From an uncultured Lachnospiraceae bacterium (GTDB lineage: Bacteria; Bacillota; Clostridia; Lachnospirales; Lachnospiraceae), in assembly GCA_910585075.1 (NCBI GenBank), contig CAJUED010000014.1, positions 20,937-84,936 of the forward strand: a stretch of 64,000 nt of DNA, in the 5' to 3' direction. This document shows positions 35,774 to 43,272 of this stretch, piece by piece (position 1 is the stretch's first letter; each line of letters begins with the position of its first letter). A program made the position numbers and the translations under genes. The notes beneath the pieces were generated by a model. It was not told where the DNA came from. It was given only the letters and a program-made list of their open reading frames with translations, and ran no database searches.

Positions 35774-36614
35774 AATCAGGGAGTCGGTTAAAAGCGGATA
35801 TTTGCTGGAAAAATTCAGGCTGTTTTATTTAAAGGATGCAAGCAGCAGGGAGTATGTTTATCATTATCATGACTTTCACAAATTAATCTGGTTTATTTCG
35901 GGGAATGTGGAGTATCATATTGAGGGAAAGGCCTACAAATTGGAGCCTCACGATATTTTGCTTGTGAGGAAAGGGGAAATACATAAACCTTTTGTGGATT
36001 TTACTACGCCCTATGAGCGGTATGTATTTTATATTTCCGGTGATTTTTTGGAAGAACACTCAGAGGGTGATGACAGGCTGGATTTGTGCTTTCGGATGGC
36101 GGTGAAAGAACAGGGCAATGTGATTCACTTATCACCGGCGGACAGCGGAAAGCTGTTTGAGGCAGTAAAGCAGATTGAAAAGCTCAACTATGACAACGCC
36201 TATGCAAAGGATATGTACAGCAGAGTTTCTTTTTTGAAATTTTTGATTGAGCTGAACAGGTGCTGTATTGACAGCCCCGAGGTTTTCCACAAGATGGCCA
36301 GATATGACAAGAAAATTGTGGAGATGATTCATTACATCAATGAAAATCTCTCAAAGGATTTGACCATTGAGACACTGTCTGCCCGATTTTATTTAAGTAA
36401 GTATCATATGATGCGGAAATTTAAGGAGGAGACAGGGTATTCCATGCATCAGTACATACTGGAGAAGCGTATTCTGGCGGCAAAGGGGCTGATTCTCACA
36501 GGAATGCCTGCGACCCTTGCCAGTATGGAATGCGGCTTTAAGGATTATTCTACCTTCAGCAGGGCCTATAAGAAGCTCTTGGGGCAGATGCCCTCGGATG
36601 TTTATGGAAAATAA
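35766..36614 (+). CDS. AraC-family transcription regulator
   Basis: The 282-residue protein has an N-terminal cupin-like sensor part (HYHDFHKLIWFISGNVEYHIEGKAYKLEPHDILLV) and a C-terminal pair of helix-turn-helix motifs, including LSKYHMMRKFKEETGYSMHQYI and the second recognition region ECGFKDYSTFSRAYKKLLGQMPS, which fits the AraC consensus. It probably responds to a sugar or cell-wall fragment, given its overlap with a muramidase gene, but the ligand and targets are not visible here. It starts inside the end of the GH25 gene. Confidence 0.93.
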   Translation: MNEIRESVKSGYLLEKFRLFYLKDASSREYVYHYHDFHKLIWFISGNVEYHIEGKAYKLEPHDILLVRKGEIHKPFVDFTTPYERYVFYISGDFLEEHSEGDDRLDLCFRMAVKEQGNVIHLSPADSGKLFEAVKQIEKLNYDNAYAKDMYSRVSFLKFLIELNRCCIDSPEVFHKMARYDKKIVEMIHYINENLSKDLTIETLSARFYLSKYHMMRKFKEETGYSMHQYILEKRILAAKGLILTGMPATLASMECGFKDYSTFSRAYKKLLGQMPSDVYGK

Positions 36615-36645
36615 TTAATATACTATTGAAAATTTTATTTTACAC

Positions 36646-36674
36646 TTGCGTAGGAGAAACGAATCTGCTACAAT
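36646..36674 (+). promoter_or_regulatory. Promoter without a following gene
   Basis: TTGCGT (36646-36651) and TACAAT (36669-36674) are separated by 17 bases. The next structure downstream is an intrinsic terminator rather than an open frame with a ribosome site. Confidence 0.6.
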
Positions 36675-36680
36675 AGAAAT

Positions 36681-36773
36681 TGCAGTCAGAAAATTTCTGA
36701 TTTGCCTGAAATTAGGTAAAAATTCCCCTTTTACACTGAGCGGGCTGGAAACTTGTTTCCGCCCGCTCTTTTA
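36681..36773 (+). ncRNA. Candidate small RNA of about 93 bases
   Basis: A promoter-like pair 6 bases upstream and a strong terminator at the end define a short transcript without a plausible reading frame. Inside it are two small hairpins: CAGAAA/TTTCTG at about 36688-36700 and CCTGAAATTAGG shortly after. It lies between the AraC gene and the M16 peptidase gene. It matches no RNA family that I recognise, and expression is inferred only from these signals. Confidence 0.45.
36738..36773 (+). terminator. Strong intrinsic terminator
   Basis: GAGCGGGC-x-GGAAA pairs with TTTCC-x-CCCGCTC around a short CTTG tip, followed by four T. It would end the candidate small RNA and any read-through from the GH25-AraC unit. 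Confidence 0.9.
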
Positions 36774-36890
36774 TGCACAGGGCCCCACACGCGCAAAACT
36801 GCACACATGCAAAATTGCATATGCAAAATAGTACACACAAAATTGCGTGGGAAATTGGGTAACAGTTCAGCCGAAGGCCGAACTGTCACG
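36774..36890. repeat. Compound intergenic repeat after the terminator
   Basis: The stretch TGCACAGGGCC followed by ACACGC and, later, TGCGTGGGAA also occurs after the rpsU terminator at 55131. Here the two ends are separated by an expansion of TGCAAAAT-like units. It continues into GTAACAGTTCAGCC (36859-36872), whose inverse GAACTGT at 36880-36886 forms a tight hairpin. The rest of the gap to 37075 shows no gene; it contains only an A/T-rich stretch and the ribosome site AAGGATGAGG of the next gene. Confidence 0.55.
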
Positions 36891-37074
36891 ACGTTTGCTT
36901 TAAGAAGTATATATAGTGAAAAAATCAGGCTATACTAAGTAAATAACCCACTGCAAGCAGCGGGACATATAATACACGCAGCAGTCGTCTAAGGTTAAGA
37001 GAATATGTTCTTGGCAAGTATGACTTTGACTGGCTGCCGGCGGGAATAAAAAACGGGAAGGATGAGGTATTTTT

Positions 37075-39999
37075 ATGCAGCAGATTGAAAAAATGGATGC
37101 CTATCAGGTAATTGAGAGACGGAAAATCAGTGACTTGAATTCGGAAGGGTATATTTTAAGGCACAAAAAGACCGGAGCGTCGGTGACCCTTCTGCTGAAC
37201 GATGATGAAAATAAGGTATTTTACATTGGCTTTCGCACGCCGCCCAAGGACAGTACCGGTGTTGCCCATATTCTGGAGCATTCCGTTCTGTGCGGCTCTA
37301 AAAATTTCCCTGTAAAGGATCCTTTTATTGAACTGGCAAAGGGTTCCTTAAACACTTTTTTAAATGCAATGACCTATCCGGACAAGACGGTATACCCTGT
37401 GGCGAGCTGCAACGATAAGGATTTCAAAAACCTGGTGCATGTTTATCTGGATGCGGTTTTTTATCCAAACATTTATAAAGAGGAGAAGATTTTCAGGCAG
37501 GAGGGCTGGCACTATGAGATGGAGAACACCTCGGACGAGCTGACCATCAACGGTGTGGTATACAACGAAATGAAAGGCGCCTTCTCCTCCCCGGATGATG
37601 TTGTGGAGAGGGAAATCATGAATTCCCTTTATCCGGATATAACCTACGGTCTTGAGTCAGGCGGCGACCCGGACTGCATACCGGAGCTTACCTACGAAGA
37701 ATTTCTGGCTTTCCACGAAAAATATTATCATCCCTCCAACAGTTATATTTATCTGTACGGAAATATGGATGCGGCGGAGTATCTTTCTTTCATAGATGAG
37801 AAGTATTTATCCTCTTTTGATGCCTTGAAAGTGGATTCACAGATTGGCATGCAGAAGGCCTTTTCCGCTCCCAGGGAGCTGGTAAAGGAATATCCTGTTA
37901 TGGAGGACGACTCTGTCCTTGAGAACACTTATCTTACTTACAATGTTTCCATGGGCACCAGCCTTGATAAGAAACTTTATATTGCAATGGATGTGCTTGA
38001 CTATGTGCTTTGCTCTGCGCCGGGAGCTCCGATAAAGCAGGCACTGATTGACAAGGGAATCGGTAAGGATGTGTACAGCAGCCTGGAAAACGGCATTTAT
38101 CAGCCGTACTTTTCCATAATTGCCAAGAATGCGGAAAGTAATCAGAAGGAAGAATTTGTTGCCACCATCCATGAAGTCCTGAAAAATGTGGTGTCGGAGG
38201 GCCTGGATGAGAAGGCTCTGGCGGCTGCCATCAATTATTTTGAATTCCGGTACAGGGAGGCAGATTTCGGCTCTTATCCAAGAGGACTGATGATTGGGCT
38301 TCAGGCTCTGGACAGCTGGCTTTATGAGGTTGAAGGGCCTTTTATGCATATAGAAGCAAATCAGACCTATGGGGAGCTTAAGGCGTCCATAAGCACAGGC
38401 TATTTTGAGGGCCTGATTGAAAAGTATATTCTGGAAAATCCCCATAAATCCATTATGGAGGTAAGGCCTGTACAGGGATTGACCACCAGAAAGGACAAAG
38501 AGCTCCATGAAAAGCTGCAGGCCTACAAAGACACCCTTTCCATGGAGGAAAAGCAGGAGATTGTGGATAAGACCGAGGCGCTTCGGGCTTATCAGGAGGA
38601 GGAAAATTCAAAAGAAGACTTGGAAACCATTCCCCTGCTGACCAGAGAGGACATGAAAAAGGAAGCGTCCGGTTATATCAACGAGGTGCGAAAGGCGGGG
38701 GATACCACCGTTCTTTTCCATGATATTTTTACAAACGGCATTGGCTATCTGAACCTTGTGTTTGATTTGAAGGACGTGCCTGCGGAGTTGTTCCCCTATG
38801 TGGGGATTTTGAAATCTGTGCTGATGATGGTGGATACGGAGCATTTCAGCTACAGCCAGCTGTTTAACGAAGTGAACATTCATACCGGCGGCATTAAAAC
38901 GGCGGTAAACACCTATACGAACGCGGAGGATTTAAAGAAATACAAGGTTACGCTGGAAATCCGCTCAAAAGCCCTTTATGAAAAGAAGGAAAAGGCTATG
39001 GAGCTGATGCAGGAGATTCTGCTTACCTCTAAGTTTGACGATACGAAGCGCCTTTATGAAATTCTTGCGGAGACAAAATCCAGAATGCAGGCAGTGATGA
39101 CCGGGGCGGGCCATTCCGTTGCAAGCATACGGGCTCTTTCCTATTTTTCACCTACTGCGGCTGTATCGGAGCAGATTAGCGGGATTCCTCAGTACAGGCT
39201 GCTTGAGGAGCTGCTGAAGGATTTTGAGAGCAGAAAGGCGCAGGTTGTTCAGAACTTAAAAGACCTGGTAGGGTATATTTTCAGACCGGAAAACCTGCTG
39301 GTGGATTATACGGGAACTGCCGAGAGTTATCCGGGCCTTGTAGAGTTGGTGGAAGATTTGAAAGCAAATCTGTATACCGGTCAGGTGAGAGGGGAGAGCT
39401 TTGTGCCTATCCTTGTAAAGAAAAATGAAGCTTTCATGACAGCGGGCCAGGTACAGTATGTATGCCGGGCCGGGAACTTTATAGACAAAGGACTGCCTTA
39501 CACAGGTGCTCTTAAGGTGCTTAAGGTGATGATGGGCTATGATTACCTGTGGAATCAGGTGCGGGTAAAGGGCGGCGCCTACGGGTGCATGTGCGGCTTT
39601 TACAGAAACGGGGACGGCTATTTTGTGTCCTACAGGGATCCAAATCTGAAAAAGACCGTGGATGTTTATGAACAGGCGGCTGAGTATATCCAAAATGTGA
39701 AGCTGGACGAGCGGACCGTGACCCAGTTTATCATAGGTGCAATCAGCGAGCTTGATACGCCCATGACTCCGGCAACCAGAGGAATCTATTCCCTTGGAGG
39801 ATATATGACAGGGCTTTCCATGGAAAGAGTGCAGAGGGAGAGGGATGAGCTTTTAGCTGTGACGAAGGAAGAACTTCAGGGGCTTTGCAGATATGTGAGG
39901 GCATTTATGGAGGATGAGTGCCTTTGCGTGGTGGGCAATGGAGAGAAGATAAAGGAAGACGAAGGAATGTTTTTACAGGTGGAGCAGTTGTTTCATTAA
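37075..39999 (+). CDS. M16C-family metallopeptidase (presequence-protease-like)
   Basis: The 974-residue protein belongs to the insulinase superfamily. It has the inverted zinc motif HILEH (65-69) and the third ligand Glu165 in VVYNEMKGAF, followed by the SSPDDVVEREIMNSLYP region typical of the M16C group that includes mitochondrial PreP and related bacterial enzymes. The second half holds the catalytically inactive homologous domain with RVKGGAYGCMCGFYRNG near residue 840. No signal peptide is present, so a cytoplasmic peptide-degrading role is likely. AAGGATGAGG precedes the ATG. The gene stands alone, with asnS following under its own promoter. Confidence 0.93.
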   Translation: MQQIEKMDAYQVIERRKISDLNSEGYILRHKKTGASVTLLLNDDENKVFYIGFRTPPKDSTGVAHILEHSVLCGSKNFPVKDPFIELAKGSLNTFLNAMTYPDKTVYPVASCNDKDFKNLVHVYLDAVFYPNIYKEEKIFRQEGWHYEMENTSDELTINGVVYNEMKGAFSSPDDVVEREIMNSLYPDITYGLESGGDPDCIPELTYEEFLAFHEKYYHPSNSYIYLYGNMDAAEYLSFIDEKYLSSFDALKVDSQIGMQKAFSAPRELVKEYPVMEDDSVLENTYLTYNVSMGTSLDKKLYIAMDVLDYVLCSAPGAPIKQALIDKGIGKDVYSSLENGIYQPYFSIIAKNAESNQKEEFVATIHEVLKNVVSEGLDEKALAAAINYFEFRYREADFGSYPRGLMIGLQALDSWLYEVEGPFMHIEANQTYGELKASISTGYFEGLIEKYILENPHKSIMEVRPVQGLTTRKDKELHEKLQAYKDTLSMEEKQEIVDKTEALRAYQEEENSKEDLETIPLLTREDMKKEASGYINEVRKAGDTTVLFHDIFTNGIGYLNLVFDLKDVPAELFPYVGILKSVLMMVDTEHFSYSQLFNEVNIHTGGIKTAVNTYTNAEDLKKYKVTLEIRSKALYEKKEKAMELMQEILLTSKFDDTKRLYEILAETKSRMQAVMTGAGHSVASIRALSYFSPTAAVSEQISGIPQYRLLEELLKDFESRKAQVVQNLKDLVGYIFRPENLLVDYTGTAESYPGLVELVEDLKANLYTGQVRGESFVPILVKKNEAFMTAGQVQYVCRAGNFIDKGLPYTGALKVLKVMMGYDYLWNQVRVKGGAYGCMCGFYRNGDGYFVSYRDPNLKKTVDVYEQAAEYIQNVKLDERTVTQFIIGAISELDTPMTPATRGIYSLGGYMTGLSMERVQRERDELLAVTKEELQGLCRYVRAFMEDECLCVVGNGEKIKEDEGMFLQVEQLFH

Positions 40000-40036
40000 A
40001 GTATATATCGGTATTTCATGAATGAAACAGAGGGTC

Positions 40037-40065
40037 TTGCGATTTTTGGACGAAAATGCTATCAT
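40037..40065 (+). promoter_or_regulatory. Promoter of asnS
   Basis: TTGCGA (40037-40042) and TATCAT (40060-40065) have a 17-base spacer, about 80 bases before the asnS start. A CCCGC/GCGGG hairpin lies in the leader at about 40101-40113; there is no T-box. Confidence 0.6.
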
Positions 40066-40152
40066 GGAAAACAGATTTGTTATACGATAAAACAGATAGC
40101 CCGCGTGGCGGGTGGTCCTTATGATATCAAACAGGAGAAGGAGGGCTGCGGG

Positions 40153-41544
40153 ATGCAGTTGACAACAATCAGAGAAATTTTTAAAAACAGGGAAGAATAT
40201 CTGGACAAGAAGGTACGTGTCGGCGGATGGGTGCGGAGTATACGTGACTCTAAAACCTTTGGATTTATTGTGCTCAACGACGGTACGTTTTTTGACCCTT
40301 TACAGGTGGTATATCATGATGCTATGGAGAACTTTGCGGAGATTTCCAGGCTGAACGTAGGTGCGGCAATTATTGTGGAAGGGACGCTGGTTCCCACGCC
40401 CCAGGCAAAGCAGCCTTTTGAGATTCAGGCGGACAGCATTTGTGTGGAGGGGGAATCCACGCCGGATTATCCCTTACAGAAGAAGCGCCACAGCATGGAG
40501 TACTTGCGGACGATTTCCCATCTGCGTCCAAGGACCAACACTTTTCAGGCGGTTTTCCGTGTGCGGTCTCTGACTGCCTATGCCATTCATAAATTCTTCC
40601 AGGAGAGAGACTTTGTGTATGTGCATACGCCGCTGATTACGGGAAGCGACTGTGAGGGAGCCGGAGAGATGTTCCAGGTTACCACCTTAGACCTTGCCAA
40701 TATTCCAATGACAGAGGATGGAAAGGTGGACTTTTCCCAGGATTTCTTTAACAAACCCACGAACCTGACGGTCAGCGGCCAGTTAAACGGGGAAACTTAT
40801 GCCCAGGCTTTCCGCAATATCTATACTTTTGGTCCTACCTTCCGGGCGGAAAATTCCAACACAACCCGCCATGCGGCTGAGTTCTGGATGATTGAGCCGG
40901 AAATAGCCTTTGCCGATCTTGACGACGATATGATGCTGGCGGAGTCCATGCTGAAATATATTATCCGGTATGTGTTAGAGCAGGCTCCCGAGGAAATGAA
41001 TTTCTTTAATTCCTTTATTGATAAGGGGCTTTTGGAGAGACTTGATAACGTTGTGAATTCTGATTTTGCCCGTGTTACTTATACGGAGGCAATTGACATA
41101 TTAAGTAAAAACAACGACAATTTTGAGTATAAGGTGTCCTGGGGCTGTGATTTGCAGACGGAGCACGAGCGTTATCTGACGGAACAGGTGTTTAAGCGTC
41201 CCGTATTTGTAACAGACTATCCCAAGGAAATCAAAGCTTTTTACATGAAGCTCAATGAGGATGGTAAAACAGTTGCGGCGGTTGACTGTCTGGTGCCGGG
41301 AATTGGAGAGATTATTGGAGGAAGCCAGAGGGAGGACGATTACGAGAAGCTGGTAAAACGTATGGATGAACTGGGGCTTAACAGTGAGGACTATGATTTC
41401 TATTTAGACCTGCGCAAGTATGGAAGCACCAGACATGCGGGATTCGGCCTTGGCTTTGAGAGATGCGTTATGTATCTGACGGGAATGAGCAACATCAGAG
41501 ACGTAATTCCCTTCCCGAGAACCGTAAACAATTGTGAGCTGTAA
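40153..41544 (+). CDS. asnS: Asparaginyl-tRNA synthetase
   Basis: The enzyme charges tRNA-Asn directly with asparagine. The 463-residue class II synthetase has the N-terminal OB-fold anticodon domain (VRVGGWVRSIRDSKTFGFI), motif 2 around FGPTFRAENSNTTRHAAEFWMIEPE and motif 3 GFGLGFERCVMYLTG. AAGGAGGG lies 8 bases before ATG 40153, and the length from this start equals that of well-known AsnRS proteins, so the longer frame from 40018 was rejected. Its presence means asparagine is not made only on the tRNA through AspRS and GatCAB. Confidence 0.96.
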   Translation: MQLTTIREIFKNREEYLDKKVRVGGWVRSIRDSKTFGFIVLNDGTFFDPLQVVYHDAMENFAEISRLNVGAAIIVEGTLVPTPQAKQPFEIQADSICVEGESTPDYPLQKKRHSMEYLRTISHLRPRTNTFQAVFRVRSLTAYAIHKFFQERDFVYVHTPLITGSDCEGAGEMFQVTTLDLANIPMTEDGKVDFSQDFFNKPTNLTVSGQLNGETYAQAFRNIYTFGPTFRAENSNTTRHAAEFWMIEPEIAFADLDDDMMLAESMLKYIIRYVLEQAPEEMNFFNSFIDKGLLERLDNVVNSDFARVTYTEAIDILSKNNDNFEYKVSWGCDLQTEHERYLTEQVFKRPVFVTDYPKEIKAFYMKLNEDGKTVAAVDCLVPGIGEIIGGSQREDDYEKLVKRMDELGLNSEDYDFYLDLRKYGSTRHAGFGLGFERCVMYLTGMSNIRDVIPFPRTVNNCEL

Positions 41545-41548
41545 TATG

Positions 41549-41769
41549 GTAACAGTTCAGCCATGCAAAATTTGATATACAAAATGACGTTGGGAGCTTG
41601 CTCACATAAGGCATTTTGTATATCGAATTTTATAGGGCGGATGCCCGACATGAAATAAGGTGTAAAGTCCGGCCGTAGGATTTGTGCTTGGAAGATTATC
41701 AGAAACATGACGGCTTTTTTCAGAGCAGATGGCCTGAAATCGGTAAAAGCAGCAGGAGGACTTTGCACC
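41549..41769. repeat. Intergenic region with two long inverted repeats
   Basis: The region begins with GTAACAGTTCAGCC (41549-41562), the motif also seen at 30875 and 36859. Next is a 19-base inverted repeat (41568-41586 with 41612-41630, one mismatch). GGTGTAAAGTCC (41659-41670) then pairs with GGACTTTGCACC (41758-41769) across about 90 bases. No gene or ribosome site is present. It separates asnS from the RyR-TIR gene pair and may act as a boundary, terminator or structured leader. Confidence 0.6.
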
Positions 41770-41808
41770 TTTATTCATAGAATAAGCCGGCACGCAAAGT
41801 AACAGCAT

Positions 41809-41838
41809 TTGATATGATTAACAAAAGTGGTTTACAAT
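41809..41838 (+). promoter_or_regulatory. Promoter of the RyR-TIR gene pair
   Basis: TTGATA (41809-41814) and TACAAT (41833-41838) with an 18-base spacer place a transcription start about 15-20 bases before the first gene. Confidence 0.55.
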
Positions 41839-41860
41839 AGTACAAAATGTTGAGTGAAGA

Positions 41861-43237
41861 ATGCATATGAAAAAAATATCTGAGATAATCCTTAAATTCC
41901 TAAGCATATTATATAAAATCCTTCCATTTTTCATTGGAATGTATTGTTATTATCCCGTTTTTATCAATCAGGAGGAACGTATCTATCCGTTCCTGGACTG
42001 CCTTTATGCGTCTATCAAGCTTTATTCCGGGAGCACGGAAAGCGGGATAGCGGTTGGAGGCCTCCTTCAGCTTGCCCGTTTTATGGCATTAGCGGCAACC
42101 TTAAGCATTGTCATTAACCTGCTCAATAAGGTGAATGATGTGATTAACGGGATGAAGCTTTTCAACCCGAATGTAACGGTGGTTTACGGTGATTCAGGTT
42201 ACGCGGAATATATAGTTGAGAGCCTAAGCCCCGGAGTGCGGATACGGGGAGAGGATAAATTTATAAAGAGCGCCGCAAGGTATCTGCTGATGTTTTCAAG
42301 TGACACGGAGAACCTTGAATTTTACAATAAATATTATGAATCTCTGAAGGATAAAAACGTATATATTATGCTGGAGGATATTGCAAGGCAGAACATAGAA
42401 AATCCCCGGATCACGGTTTTCAGTATTGCGGAAAACTGTGCAAGGCAGTACTGGAAGGATTACCCGGCAGTACGGAATGAAAAAATTGCAATCATTGGCT
42501 TTGAAAATATAGGAAAAAATATACTGCTCTACGGTCTTCAAATGAATCTGCTCGATCCGGAGCAGCATTTTGAATATCATGTTTATGGAGATGGGAAGCA
42601 GTTTCGGCGGGAACACACGGAGCTTGACAGGATGACTCCTGATGAAATTATTTTTCATGATGACGGGGTCTATGAGCTTTCGGAAATGTCTGATTTTGAC
42701 CGTATTATCATATGCGGCGGCCGGGATGAAAATCAGAATATTGCAATTGCAAGCAAGCTGCTGGTTGGGGCGCCCTTGCACCATCAAATTTACATTTACG
42801 CGCCCAATGGGGATATTATAACCAATCTTTTTGGAAACGACAGGCTTATATGTTTTGGAATTGCACGGCAGACAGCTTCCGCCGATATCATTTTTAATGA
42901 AAAGACCATGGAAGACGCCCGCAGACAGCACGAATTTTACTATAAGCAGTATGGCGGGACTCCATGGGAAAAGCTTGACAGCTTTAAGCGCTATTCCAAT
43001 GTAAGCTCCTCGGACTATATGTACACCATAAAGCGACTGCTGAAAGAAGGAGTGGCGGAGGAAAAGATAGCGGAGCTTGAGCATATCAGATGGTGCAGAT
43101 ATCATTATATCCACAACTGGAAATACGGACCGGAGACAGACAGCGCCAAACGCATACATAACTGTCTGCTGCCTTTTTCCCAGTTGAGTGAAGAAGAAAA
43201 ACGGAAAGACATTGAGGCCGTAAAGAGTAAGATGTAA
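41861..43237 (+). CDS. Channel-like membrane protein with two Rossmann domains and a C-terminal RyR domain
   Basis: The 458-residue protein has two hydrophobic segments (about 8-32 and 64-88) with a short loop between them (DCLYASIKLYSGS), the layout of a two-helix ion channel with an altered selectivity filter. Residues of about 100-200 look like a degenerate Rossmann/RCK domain (VTVVYGDSGYAEYI), and about 207-330 a clearer one with IAIIGFENIGKNI, where G-x-x-x-x-G would bind a dinucleotide. The last 55 residues match the RyR (ryanodine receptor) domain in WKYGPETDSAKRIHNCLLP-type sequence with a preceding LEHIRWCRYH. Prokaryotic RyR domains are known from nucleotide-linked conflict systems. 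ATG 41867 is an alternative start. The TIR-MORN gene follows after 35 bases. Confidence 0.78.
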   Translation: MHMKKISEIILKFLSILYKILPFFIGMYCYYPVFINQEERIYPFLDCLYASIKLYSGSTESGIAVGGLLQLARFMALAATLSIVINLLNKVNDVINGMKLFNPNVTVVYGDSGYAEYIVESLSPGVRIRGEDKFIKSAARYLLMFSSDTENLEFYNKYYESLKDKNVYIMLEDIARQNIENPRITVFSIAENCARQYWKDYPAVRNEKIAIIGFENIGKNILLYGLQMNLLDPEQHFEYHVYGDGKQFRREHTELDRMTPDEIIFHDDGVYELSEMSDFDRIIICGGRDENQNIAIASKLLVGAPLHHQIYIYAPNGDIITNLFGNDRLICFGIARQTASADIIFNEKTMEDARRQHEFYYKQYGGTPWEKLDSFKRYSNVSSSDYMYTIKRLLKEGVAEEKIAELEHIRWCRYHYIHNWKYGPETDSAKRIHNCLLPFSQLSEEEKRKDIEAVKSKM

Positions 43238-43272
43238 AATATGATTTATATATTTGGAAGGAGCAGGAGAAA

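Noticed and set aside
40018..40152. N-terminal extension of asnS
   Set aside because: The extension contains the promoter and leader hairpin, and the standard AsnRS length is reached from ATG 40153.
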